Assembly (NCBI GenBank): GCA_900542395.1
Contig: UQNM01000010.1
Span: 1 to 41,719 of the forward strand
Direction of reading: 5' to 3'
DNA: 41,719 nt
DNA from: an uncultured Eubacteriales bacterium
GTDB lineage: Bacteria > Bacillota > Clostridia > Christensenellales > Aristaeellaceae
Shown: piece by piece, positions 14,996 to 22,518 of the stretch
Layout of the letters: every line of letters starts with the position of its first letter
Numbering within the stretch: position 1 is the first letter of the stretch
Translations under genes and position numbers: made by a program
The notes under the pieces: model-generated
Told to the model about the DNA's origin: nothing
Databases searched by the model: none
Seen by the model: only the letters and a program-made list of their open reading frames with translations

Positions 14996-16532
14996 GTCGA
15001 GCCTCCTTTTTGGCGGCCTTTGCGGCGGCGTACCGCTCCAGCAGCGCGGCGCGGTCGATCTTGCCGTTTTTGTTGAGCGGCATCGTGTCCACCTGCATGA
15101 AGAGGTTGGGGATCATGTAGCCCGGCAGAATCTCGCGCAGCGCGCCGGTGATGGCGGCCTTGTCCGCCTCGCCGGTGTAGAAAGCGAGAATCTTGCCCTT
15201 GTCCGCCAGATAGGCGCACAGCGTGCGCTCCACGCCGGGCACGGCGGTCATCTGCACCTCGATTTCGCTCAGCTCGATGCGGTGCCCCATGTGCTTGATC
15301 TGGAAATCCTTTCGGGAGACATAGACCATTTCGCCGCGCTCGTTGACCCGCACGAGGTCGCCGGTGCGATAGATCGGCTCGATATAGGCATGGTTGAGCG
15401 GGTTTTGGGTGAAACTGGCGGCGGTGCGCTCCGCGTCTTTATAGTAGCCCAGCGCGACGGAGGTGCCGCTGACGCACAGCTCGCCGATTTCGCCGGGCTT
15501 GACGGCCTCGCCGCCGTCCGGCGTGAGCAGCAGGATGCGCTCGTTTTTGAACGGCACGCCGATGGGGAGCGATTCGTTTTCGGCAAACTCGCGATCCACG
15601 ACGTAATAGGTGCAGTTGCAGGTGATCTCTGTCGGGCCGTAGAGGTTGACGTACTGCACATCCGGCAGGTATTTTTGCAGCTTGTGCAGGTGCTTGATCG
15701 GCATGACCTCGCCCGAAAAGAGGATCGCGCGCAGCGTCGTCGGGGTTTTATAGGCCAGCGCGTTCATCGTCGTCAGGAAGCAGAGCGCGCTGACCGCCCA
15801 GACCATCAGCGTCACGCCGCGGTCGCAGAGAAAATCCATCAGCTTCGTCGGGTTGGTGAAATACGCCGTCGGCACAATCTCCACCCGCGCACCGGTAAAC
15901 AGGCCGCTGTAAATATCCTTGACGGATACGTCGAAATCAAACGGCGCCTGATTGGCCAGCACGTCCTTTTCCGTGATGGCGAACGTCTCCGCAAAGCAGG
16001 GGATGAATTCGCACACGTTGCGGTGGCAGACGACCACGCCCTTCGGCGTGCCGGTCGAGCCACTGGTGAAATTGACGTAGAGCGGGTCTGCGTCGATCAT
16101 CTGCGCGCGGACAGCGGCCAGCGCGGGCGCGTCGGGCGGCGTTTCTTCCAGCTCCTCGATGAGCAGGATGCGCGCGGGCGGCTCGATGCCCTCAAGCTGA
16201 GCCAGATGCGCCCTGTCGGTGACGACGATGGGCGTATCCAGCGTTTCGAGCATCGCGCGGACGCGCGGCGCGGGGTGGCGCAGGTTGAGCTGGGCATATG
16301 CACACCCGGCATAGACCGCGCCCATGAAGCCCACGACGGTCTCCACGTCCTTGTCCATATAAAAGCCGACGACGCTGCGCGGCGATACGAGCGGAATCAG
16401 CGCGGCGGCGACGCTTTGCGCGCGGCGGACGAGCGCGGAAAAGCTCACTTCGGTCTGCTCGTCGGCAAAGGCGATTTTTTCAGGCAGACGCGCAGCGGTC
16501 TGCTCCAGAGCATCTAAAATCAGGTTGTTCAT
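14988..16532 (-). CDS. Amino-acid adenylating ligase (DltA-like, ANL superfamily)
   Basis: A 514-residue adenylation enzyme, the size of DltA. Core motifs: VNFTSGSTGTPKGVVVCHRN (ATP loop), PFDFDVSVKDIY with the Asp that in amino-acid-activating enzymes holds the alpha-amino group, NLYGPTEITCNCTY, YRTGDLVR, and the C-terminal PLNKNGKIDR with the catalytic Lys. It should activate an amino acid with ATP and load it on the carrier protein at 13378-13608. ATG 16532 (MNNLILDALEQTA) is chosen because TGAGGA precedes it; the 28 codons upstream are read through an intergenic hairpin. Classical DltA uses D-alanine; the presence of a decarboxylase leaves the substrate here open. Confidence 0.88.
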   Translation of the reverse strand: MNNLILDALEQTAARLPEKIAFADEQTEVSFSALVRRAQSVAAALIPLVSPRSVVGFYMDKDVETVVGFMGAVYAGCAYAQLNLRHPAPRVRAMLETLDTPIVVTDRAHLAQLEGIEPPARILLIEELEETPPDAPALAAVRAQMIDADPLYVNFTSGSTGTPKGVVVCHRNVCEFIPCFAETFAITEKDVLANQAPFDFDVSVKDIYSGLFTGARVEIVPTAYFTNPTKLMDFLCDRGVTLMVWAVSALCFLTTMNALAYKTPTTLRAILFSGEVMPIKHLHKLQKYLPDVQYVNLYGPTEITCNCTYYVVDREFAENESLPIGVPFKNERILLLTPDGGEAVKPGEIGELCVSGTSVALGYYKDAERTAASFTQNPLNHAYIEPIYRTGDLVRVNERGEMVYVSRKDFQIKHMGHRIELSEIEVQMTAVPGVERTLCAYLADKGKILAFYTGEADKAAITGALREILPGYMIPNLFMQVDTMPLNKNGKIDRAALLERYAAAKAAKKEARHG

Positions 16533-16570
16533 GGTTGTATTCCTCAAATGCGGCATGGCGCTTTGGAAAG

Positions 16571-16633
16571 AGTTTGGCTGCCAAAGGCAGACGAAAGGGA
16601 AAAAGGCGGAACGCACAGAAAGCGCGTTCCGCC
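16571..16633 (-). terminator. Terminator/attenuator hairpin ahead of the ligase gene
   Basis: On the minus strand the arms 16633-16624 and 16614-16605 form a 10-pair stem, followed by TTTTT (16604-16600). A smaller CTGCC-AAA-GGCAG hairpin (16578-16590) lies beyond. The module matches the one at 11851-11914 in layout and in the TTGGCTGCC..AAAGGCAGACG words. It lies downstream of the promoter at 16646-16674, so it can act as an attenuator for the ligase as well as the end of the upstream transcript. Confidence 0.75.
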
Positions 16634-16645
16634 ATGCGTTATTCC

Positions 16646-16674
16646 ATTATACCCGATTGCGCCTCAAGATTCAA
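16646..16674 (-). promoter_or_regulatory. Internal promoter ahead of the ligase gene
   Basis: TTGAAT (16674-16669), a 17-base spacer and TATAAT (16651-16646) on the minus strand. The -35 box lies inside the last codons of the upstream SGNH gene. The predicted transcript would enter the terminator stem within about ten bases. Confidence 0.65.
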
Positions 16675-17995
16675 CCCTCGGCGAGCGCTCGGAGAGGTCA
16701 TACCAGACGGAAACGGCGTTCTCCTGCCCCTTCGGCACGGCGTAAACGCGCAGGGTTTCGCCATCCGGCACGAGCGCGGCGGGGAGCGTGTCGCTTTCGC
16801 CGTCATCAAGCAGCGTGGTTTCCGTGCCGTCCGCCGCGACGGAGACGAACCGATACTGCGGCGTGACGAGCGTGCCGCGGTTGCAATCGGCGATGTAGAC
16901 GCCCTCGCCGACGCTCAGCCAGACGTTGGTGATGCGGTCGATGGAGGCCAGATACTGCGCCTGATCCGCGTAGAACCAGCCGGAAACATCCTCGCCGCTC
17001 GTGTAGGCGTTGAAGAAACGGGCGAAGAACGCGCTGAACAGATCCGCGCCCGTTCCGTTCATGTGATAGAGGTCGTAATAATACCCGTCGAGGTTTTGCA
17101 GATATTCCGCCTTGGCATATTGGAAATTAAAGCAGGGGATATCGTTTTCCCGGCAGTAGCGCATCAGGCTTTCGCCGTAGGGCAGAAAGCCCGGCTCGGC
17201 CAGCGCGTGTGCCGTCAGGTTGGGGGAGAGGACGACGATCAGATGACTGCCCTTCTCCGTGCAGAGCGCCTTGTAGCGCGCCAGAAACGCTTTGGAAGCG
17301 TCGAACAGCTCGCAGGGATAGCCGGGGTCCGGCTCGCGCAGCACCGTCTCGCGGATGAGCGTTTCGGCGCTCTCGCCGCTGGTGTGGCGCAGGAAGCCGC
17401 CGCCCGCATAGGCGACGGTGGAATCCATCGTCGGCTTCAGGCGCACGTATTCTCTTTGGGCGTTCAGGCGCAGCGCGACGGTCTTGACCACGTCGGCGGG
17501 CGACTGTGCGCCGAATTCCCGGAACAGGAACAGGCGGTTGAGGTAGTCGCCGTCCTCGCGGCAGGCGTCCATGAAATATGTCAGCCGGTTTTGAACGCCG
17601 CTGAGGAAGGGCGACAGCTTGAAAAAGGCGTTGGGGTCTTCCTTGGCGGTGTTGAAATTATACGGCTCGACGACCAGCACGGTGTATTCCGGACTGTTTT
17701 GGCGATACAGCTCGCGGGTCAGCGCCAGCTCACCCTGCAAAGAAAGCCCCGGAACGGCGGCGGAAAACGCCTTCCGCCCCGTCTGCTCGCTGATGAGCGC
17801 GGCGTTGAAGTGGTCGCGCACGATGGAGGAACCGACGACCGCCAGCTCGATATCCCGGCTGTTTTTCAGCTCGTCCATCATCAGCGCGACGAAGGTATCC
17901 GTCTGGATCAGGCAGGTGTTCGCGAAGGCGACCGCCAGCGCGAGCACGAGAAAAAACGCGGCGAACCGAAGGAAAGGCCGAATGTTTGTACGCAC
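16664..17995 (-). CDS. DltD-like SGNH membrane protein, copy 2
   Basis: A 443-residue protein anchored by an N-terminal helix (about 8-27), with the catalytic domain probably outside the membrane. VVGSSIVRDHF at about residues 53-63 is the SGNH/DltD nucleophile block (GSS), and DLYHMNGTGADLF supplies the Asp-His pair. It is collinear with the neighbouring copy at 18016-19440 from the anchor (AFANT, then QTD) through the C terminus, so the two arose by tandem duplication. The GTG start at 17995 has GGGAGG upstream; a TTG eight codons earlier is less convincing. DltD-type proteins help pass the acyl group from the MBOAT partner to the polymer. Confidence 0.82.
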   Translation of the reverse strand: MRTNIRPFLRFAAFFLVLALAVAFANTCLIQTDTFVALMMDELKNSRDIELAVVGSSIVRDHFNAALISEQTGRKAFSAAVPGLSLQGELALTRELYRQNSPEYTVLVVEPYNFNTAKEDPNAFFKLSPFLSGVQNRLTYFMDACREDGDYLNRLFLFREFGAQSPADVVKTVALRLNAQREYVRLKPTMDSTVAYAGGGFLRHTSGESAETLIRETVLREPDPGYPCELFDASKAFLARYKALCTEKGSHLIVVLSPNLTAHALAEPGFLPYGESLMRYCRENDIPCFNFQYAKAEYLQNLDGYYYDLYHMNGTGADLFSAFFARFFNAYTSGEDVSGWFYADQAQYLASIDRITNVWLSVGEGVYIADCNRGTLVTPQYRFVSVAADGTETTLLDDGESDTLPAALVPDGETLRVYAVPKGQENAVSVWYDLSERSPRVES

Positions 17996-18015
17996 GAAAA
18001 GAAACCTCCCGAAAA

Positions 18016-19440
18016 TCAAACCTGCAAGCAGGGCTCTTCGTCTATGCCGGGGCGGAAATCAAAGTACAGCGACGGGTCGTCCGCGCCGCCCTGCGCGCGG
18101 GCATAGACGCGGATGCATTGCCCCGTCAGCGCGCCCTTGTCGCAGGCGAGAATGCCCTCGGCCTGCCAATCCGTCAGCGGGGTCTCCGCGCCCGTCGCCT
18201 CATCCCGCAGGAAGAAGCGGTATTCCGGCGCGACGCTCGGGCCGTGGTTGCAGTTGGCCGCATACACGTCGCGCGCGCCGTTTTCGCTGGCGGCGGCGAC
18301 GGCCTGACGGCTCTGCGCCCATGCGCCGTTCCATTCTCCCTCGGGGAAGTAGGTCTGAATCCAGCAGTTGGTGATGAACGAGACGGAGCTGAAATAGGCC
18401 CACCTGTCGGCGTAGAACCAGTCGCTCGTATCCTCTCCGGCGAGATACGCCTTAAAGAATTTGCAGAAGGACGCGCTGAAAATATCCGCGCCCTCGCCGA
18501 CCATATGATACAGATCGAAATAATATTGATCGGTTTCGCGGGGATACAGCTCCGGCTTCGCGTAGGAGAAATTGACGCAGGGCATGTCGTTTTCCCCGCA
18601 GAAGCGCGTCAGCGCGTCGGCGTAATCCAGAAAGCCCGGAATGGCGAGGTTGTGCGCCGTCATGTTGGGATAGATGAAGACCAGCAGCTTGGAGCCCTTC
18701 TGCGCGACGAGGTCGCGGTATTCCAGCAGCATCTCCCGCGTTTGCGGCAGAAGGTCATAGACGTAGCCCGTGTATTCGCGGATGATCTGTTGGCGAACCA
18801 TTTTCGTGGCGCGCTCGTCGGTGTCGCAGCGCGAATAGCCGCTGCCCATATAGGTCATGCGCGGGTCGAGCGTCGGGCGGATCTTTTCATAGGTCTGGAA
18901 CGGCCGCAGGTGCATGCCGACGGTCTCCATGAACTCGCCGAACGAATCGACGGCGTAATCGCGGAACATGAACGCGCGATCGACGTACCAGCCGTCCTCC
19001 TTGGCGACGCTGTAATAATAGCGGAGCTGCTCAAACGGGGAGGAGAGGAAGGGCAGCAGATCGTATTGCCCCTCGATGCCCTCCCTGGCGCTGTCCACGG
19101 TGAACGGCTCGATGACCAGTATCGTCCATTCCGGGCTGTTTTTGCGGTACAGCTCGCGGGTCGAGGCGATGTTGCCCTGCAGCATGCCGCAGGGAATGCC
19201 GAGGGCAAAGCAGGTCTTGCCGATTTCCTTTGAAATCATGTCGGCGTTGAAGTGGTCGCGCACAATGGAGGAACCGACGAACGCCACCTCGATGTCGCTG
19301 CGTGCCTTGACCTCCGCCATGGTCAGCGCGGCATAGATATCGGTTTTGATGCAGAATGTATTGGCAAACGCCACGATGAGCGCAAGCCCCAGCAGGAAAG
19401 CAGCGAGCCGGAGCAGGCCGCGAAAGGTTGGATGTTTCAA
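18016..19440 (-). CDS. DltD-like SGNH membrane protein, copy 1
   Basis: A 474-residue paralogue of the next gene. N-terminal helix at about residues 9-27 (AFLLGLALIVAFANT), then FVGSSIVRDHF with the candidate nucleophile S57 or S58, and DLYHMVGEGADIF with the Asp-His pair. Near the C terminus there is an insertion (about GEWNGAWAQSRQ) not seen in copy 2. The likely start is TTG 19440, which has GGAGG seven bases upstream and aligns with copy 2; an ATG or GTG further upstream would run into the MBOAT gene, whose stop lies 16 bases away. Probable role: acyl transfer to a surface polymer. Confidence 0.82.
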   Translation of the reverse strand: MKHPTFRGLLRLAAFLLGLALIVAFANTFCIKTDIYAALTMAEVKARSDIEVAFVGSSIVRDHFNADMISKEIGKTCFALGIPCGMLQGNIASTRELYRKNSPEWTILVIEPFTVDSAREGIEGQYDLLPFLSSPFEQLRYYYSVAKEDGWYVDRAFMFRDYAVDSFGEFMETVGMHLRPFQTYEKIRPTLDPRMTYMGSGYSRCDTDERATKMVRQQIIREYTGYVYDLLPQTREMLLEYRDLVAQKGSKLLVFIYPNMTAHNLAIPGFLDYADALTRFCGENDMPCVNFSYAKPELYPRETDQYYFDLYHMVGEGADIFSASFCKFFKAYLAGEDTSDWFYADRWAYFSSVSFITNCWIQTYFPEGEWNGAWAQSRQAVAAASENGARDVYAANCNHGPSVAPEYRFFLRDEATGAETPLTDWQAEGILACDKGALTGQCIRVYARAQGGADDPSLYFDFRPGIDEEPCLQV

Positions 19441-19456
19441 TTTGCCGCCTCCACCA

Positions 19457-21031
19457 TCAGAATACCGCGTACATAAAGCCGGAAGCGGCGACGTTCGAGC
19501 CGCCGAAGGTTGCCAGCACGAAGAAAATGAACGCATAGAGCACCGCCCAGCGCAGCGCCAGCGGGCGGGAGAGCACGAAATCGCGGATCTTCACGCCGCG
19601 CTCCTGCATGAGGGAGACGACAAAGAGAATGATCGTCGCGACGAGCAGGATGCGGTAATCCTTGGCCGCCAGGCCGAGGGTATCCAGCGTGCCGTCAAAG
19701 AGCTGCCGCGCGTTGAAGGCGAAGAACGTCTTATGCAGCATGGCAAACGCATCACAGACGCGGACGCAGCGGTCAAAATACCAGCCGATGTTCACGACGA
19801 GGAACGTGCGCAGAATCCGGAACACGTGAAAGCCGCCGGAAGCCGTCAGCCGCGGCAGGCGGTCGTTCATCCGCTTATAGACCGGCTCGACCAGCGCGGT
19901 GAACGCGAGAATCACGCCGTTATACAGCCCCCAGAGCACATAATTCATCTGCGCGCCGTGCCAGATGCCCACCAGCAGAAACACCAGAATGTTGCCCAGC
20001 GCGGCGGGCAGGGCGCGGGCGATGTGCGTGCCGGCCTTTTTCTTGAGCGCCTTGCTCATGCGGGAAACCGGGCGGGTCAGCGCGAAGGGATAGAACACGT
20101 AATCGCGCATCCACGCGCCCAGACTGATGTGCCAGCGCCGCCAGAAATCGCCGAGGGAGACGGAGAAATACGGCCGCTTGAAGTTCGGCGCAAGCTGTAT
20201 GCCGAAGAGCTGGGCGATGCCCGTCACCAGATCGATGCCGCCGGAAAAATCCGCGTATTGCTGGAGGGAGTAAAACAGCACACCGACGACGATGACCGCG
20301 CCGCCGTAGGCGCTCTGGTTGCCGAAAACCGCTTCCACCAGCGACAGGGCACGGTCGGCGATCACCTTTTTCTTGAACCAGCCCCAGAGCATCAGCAGCA
20401 GGCCGCGCTCGATACCGTCAAGGTCGAAGCGGTGCGGCGTGACGAGCTGGTTTTCGAGCTGGTCAAAGCGCGCAATCGGCCCCTGAATCAACTGCGGGAA
20501 GAAGGAGACGAACAGCGCGAACTTTGCCGGGTTCTTCTCCGGGGCGTATTTGCCGTTGTAGACGTCGATCAGGTAGCCCATCGACTGAAAGGTATAAAAG
20601 CTGATGCCCAGCGGCAGAACCAGCCCCAGCGACGGCGCGCTGCCGCCCAGCAGCGACGCGCCCCACGCCATCACGGGGTTCAGATACTTGAGCACGGCCA
20701 GCACGCCGAAATTCAGCAGCAGCACCGCGAAAAACCAGACGCGCTGGCGCGAGCGCGTCCTGGCCTTTTGAGCCTTTTTCGCCTCGGCGGTCAGCTCGGC
20801 CTTGTGCGCACGCAGGTAGGCCTTTCCGCTTTCGCCGACGCGGGCGATGACCAGCGCGCCCGCCCATGTCGTCAGCGTCGTCAGGGCGATGAAGGGCAGG
20901 GCGGACAGGCCGCAGGTCAGATAAAACCCGTAGCTGAGCAGCAGCAGCAGCACCCAGCGCAGGCGCAGCGGGCAGACGTAATACAGCGCCGCGCCGACAA
21001 AGGCGACAGCCAGCAGGACGGTAAGCGACAT
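19457..21031 (-). CDS. MBOAT O-acyltransferase (DltB/AlgI-like)
   Basis: A 524-residue polytopic membrane enzyme. FYTFQSMGYLIDVY, FFPQLIQGPIAR, QYADFSGGIDL and FWRRWHISLG are family hallmarks, and GIWHGAQ contains the conserved catalytic His (H358). MBOAT proteins of the DltB/AlgI branch move an acyl group from a cytoplasmic donor through a membrane tunnel to an extracellular hydroxyl. Here the donor should be the aminoacyl carrier protein. First gene of the minus-strand cluster; AGAGGA precedes the ATG and a strong promoter lies at 21087-21115. The two DltD-like genes follow directly. Confidence 0.95.
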   Translation of the reverse strand: MSLTVLLAVAFVGAALYYVCPLRLRWVLLLLLSYGFYLTCGLSALPFIALTTLTTWAGALVIARVGESGKAYLRAHKAELTAEAKKAQKARTRSRQRVWFFAVLLLNFGVLAVLKYLNPVMAWGASLLGGSAPSLGLVLPLGISFYTFQSMGYLIDVYNGKYAPEKNPAKFALFVSFFPQLIQGPIARFDQLENQLVTPHRFDLDGIERGLLLMLWGWFKKKVIADRALSLVEAVFGNQSAYGGAVIVVGVLFYSLQQYADFSGGIDLVTGIAQLFGIQLAPNFKRPYFSVSLGDFWRRWHISLGAWMRDYVFYPFALTRPVSRMSKALKKKAGTHIARALPAALGNILVFLLVGIWHGAQMNYVLWGLYNGVILAFTALVEPVYKRMNDRLPRLTASGGFHVFRILRTFLVVNIGWYFDRCVRVCDAFAMLHKTFFAFNARQLFDGTLDTLGLAAKDYRILLVATIILFVVSLMQERGVKIRDFVLSRPLALRWAVLYAFIFFVLATFGGSNVAASGFMYAVF

Positions 21032-21086
21032 GACAGTTTCCTCTCTTTATCCAATGAAAAATCAGGGCAAATCAATCCAATTTATA

Positions 21087-21115
21087 ACTATATCATGGGC
21101 GATTCGGAGTGTCAA
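21087..21115 (-). promoter_or_regulatory. Promoter of the Dlt-like cluster
   Basis: Minus strand TTGACA (21115-21110), 17-base spacer, TATAGT (21092-21087), a near-consensus housekeeping promoter 56 bases before the MBOAT start. It is back to back with the promoter at 21139-21167. Confidence 0.85.
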
Positions 21116-21138
21116 GAAAAGCCGGATAAAAAAATGAA

Positions 21139-21167
21139 TTGTCATCCTCCCCGCGCGATGCTATAAT
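21139..21167 (+). promoter_or_regulatory. Promoter of the leucine-rich-repeat gene
   Basis: TTGTCA (21139-21144), 17-base spacer, TATAAT (21162-21167). Its -35 box lies only 23 bases from the -35 box of the divergent promoter, so the two could be regulated together. Confidence 0.85.
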
Positions 21168-21203
21168 AAAGTAATATGGGACAAAATCATCGGAGGAATC
21201 GAC

Positions 21204-22331
21204 ATGCTCACAAGGAAATCGCCCTTCGCGCAGGGGGAAAACGACAGAACGATCATGCAGGACGGCTTCAGCGCGCCGGTGGAAAGCGCGCCGCGTCAGC
21301 GCTTTTCCTCGGCCTGCGCGATGGTCGGGCGGCGCGTGATGGATTTTTCCGATAACGGGGATGGAACGTTGACCGCCGTGCGCTGCGTGGATCGGCAGGC
21401 GGATGATCTGGATATCCAGTTCGAGGCGGGCGCGTGCCCGGTGGTGGCCATCGCGCCGCGCGCGTTCGAGGGCTGCGCCGCGCTGCGCCGGGTCATCCTG
21501 CCGGAGAGCCTGCGGCAGATCGGCGAAATGGCGTTTTCCGGCTGCTCGCATCTGCGGCTGCTGACCATCCCCGGCGGGGTGCAGCGCGTGGGCACGCTGG
21601 CCTTCGCCAAATGCAGCCAGCTCGAACGGGTGCGCATCGAGCCGGGCGTCGTGCAGCTTGGGCCGAGCTGCTTTTCCAAATGCGCGGCGCTCAAGCGGGT
21701 GGAAATGCCCGCTAGCGTCACGCAGATCGGCGGCGGCGCGTTCTTTGGGTGCAGCAGGGAGCTGAGGCTCTACGGCGCGGAGGATGCGCCCGCGGCGCAG
21801 TACGCCCGGCTTAACGGGCTGACGTTCGATTTCCAGAGCTGGAAGGACGACGAGGAGCTCGTGCTCCGCGAGGAGGAGGACGGCACGCTGACCGTTTTGG
21901 GCGCGCGGCAGACCGCGCCGCACCGCATCGAAATTCCGACGGAAATCTGCGGCAGGCGCGTGGCGGCGATTGCGCCGAAGGCATTTTTTGCCAGCGGCAC
22001 GCTGGAGCAGCTCGTCGTGGGCGGCGGCGTTCGCGAAATCGGCGAGAGCGCGTTCTTCGGCTGCCGCCAGCTCGTCAGCGTCAGCTTTGAGCGCGGGCTG
22101 GAGCAATTAAAGGACAGCGCTTTCGCCGGGTGCGAGAGCCTGACGCAGGTGACGCTGCCTTGGGGCACGAGCGCGGTCGGGCGCATGGCGTTTTTCGGCT
22201 GCACAAGGCTCTCGTTTGTCAAAATGCCGACGACGACGCGCGTTTCGGATTTCGCTTTCGACGGCTGCGCGCCGGGGATTCGGGTGTTCGGCGGCGTTTA
22301 CGCGGGCAGGATGAACCCGATCAGCGAATAA
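21204..22331 (+). CDS. BspA-type leucine-rich-repeat protein (LRR_5) without signal peptide
   Basis: A 375-residue protein made of two sets of BspA/LRR_5 repeats (about 75-190 and 235-375). The repeats follow the pattern I..AF.GC..L..V..P, for example PRAFEGCAALRRVILPESL and SAFFGCRQLVSVSF. The N-terminal 70 residues and the middle section (about 195-235) are non-repetitive. Most BspA-type proteins are secreted and bind other cells or matrix, but this one lacks an N-terminal hydrophobic segment and a cell-wall anchor, so it may stay in the cytoplasm. GGAGGAATCGACATG is a strong start. It reads divergently from the Dlt-like cluster. Function unknown. Confidence 0.88.
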   Translation: MLTRKSPFAQGENDRTIMQDGFSAPVESAPRQRFSSACAMVGRRVMDFSDNGDGTLTAVRCVDRQADDLDIQFEAGACPVVAIAPRAFEGCAALRRVILPESLRQIGEMAFSGCSHLRLLTIPGGVQRVGTLAFAKCSQLERVRIEPGVVQLGPSCFSKCAALKRVEMPASVTQIGGGAFFGCSRELRLYGAEDAPAAQYARLNGLTFDFQSWKDDEELVLREEEDGTLTVLGARQTAPHRIEIPTEICGRRVAAIAPKAFFASGTLEQLVVGGGVREIGESAFFGCRQLVSVSFERGLEQLKDSAFAGCESLTQVTLPWGTSAVGRMAFFGCTRLSFVKMPTTTRVSDFAFDGCAPGIRVFGGVYAGRMNPISE

Positions 22332-22370
22332 AGTCGAAAAAAACGAACGAAAAAAGAATATTGCGACGAG

Positions 22371-22436
22371 AGGCTGTCAAGCCGATAAGACCGGGATTAT
22401 AAGAACGGTCTGGATTGAGCTTGACGGCCTTTTTTT
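22371..22436 (+). terminator. Intrinsic terminator after the LRR gene
   Basis: GGCTGTCAAGC (22372-22382) pairs with GCTTGACGGCC (22419-22429); an inner GACCG/CGGTC hairpin is present and TTTTTTT follows. The outer arm resembles the arm of the element at 29437. Confidence 0.85.
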
Positions 22437-22518
22437 ATCGGTTGGAAAGCGGAGGAAAAAGCGTATAGAGAACGCCTTTCGCGCTCAAACTGGTATAAAC
22501 GGCAGCGGAGGCGAGAGC

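Noticed and set aside
22455..22500. Possible sigma-G promoter ahead of gpr (GTATA, then TGGTATAA)
   Set aside because: The spacing of 23 bases is too long and the -10 match is poor, though forespore expression is expected from the family.
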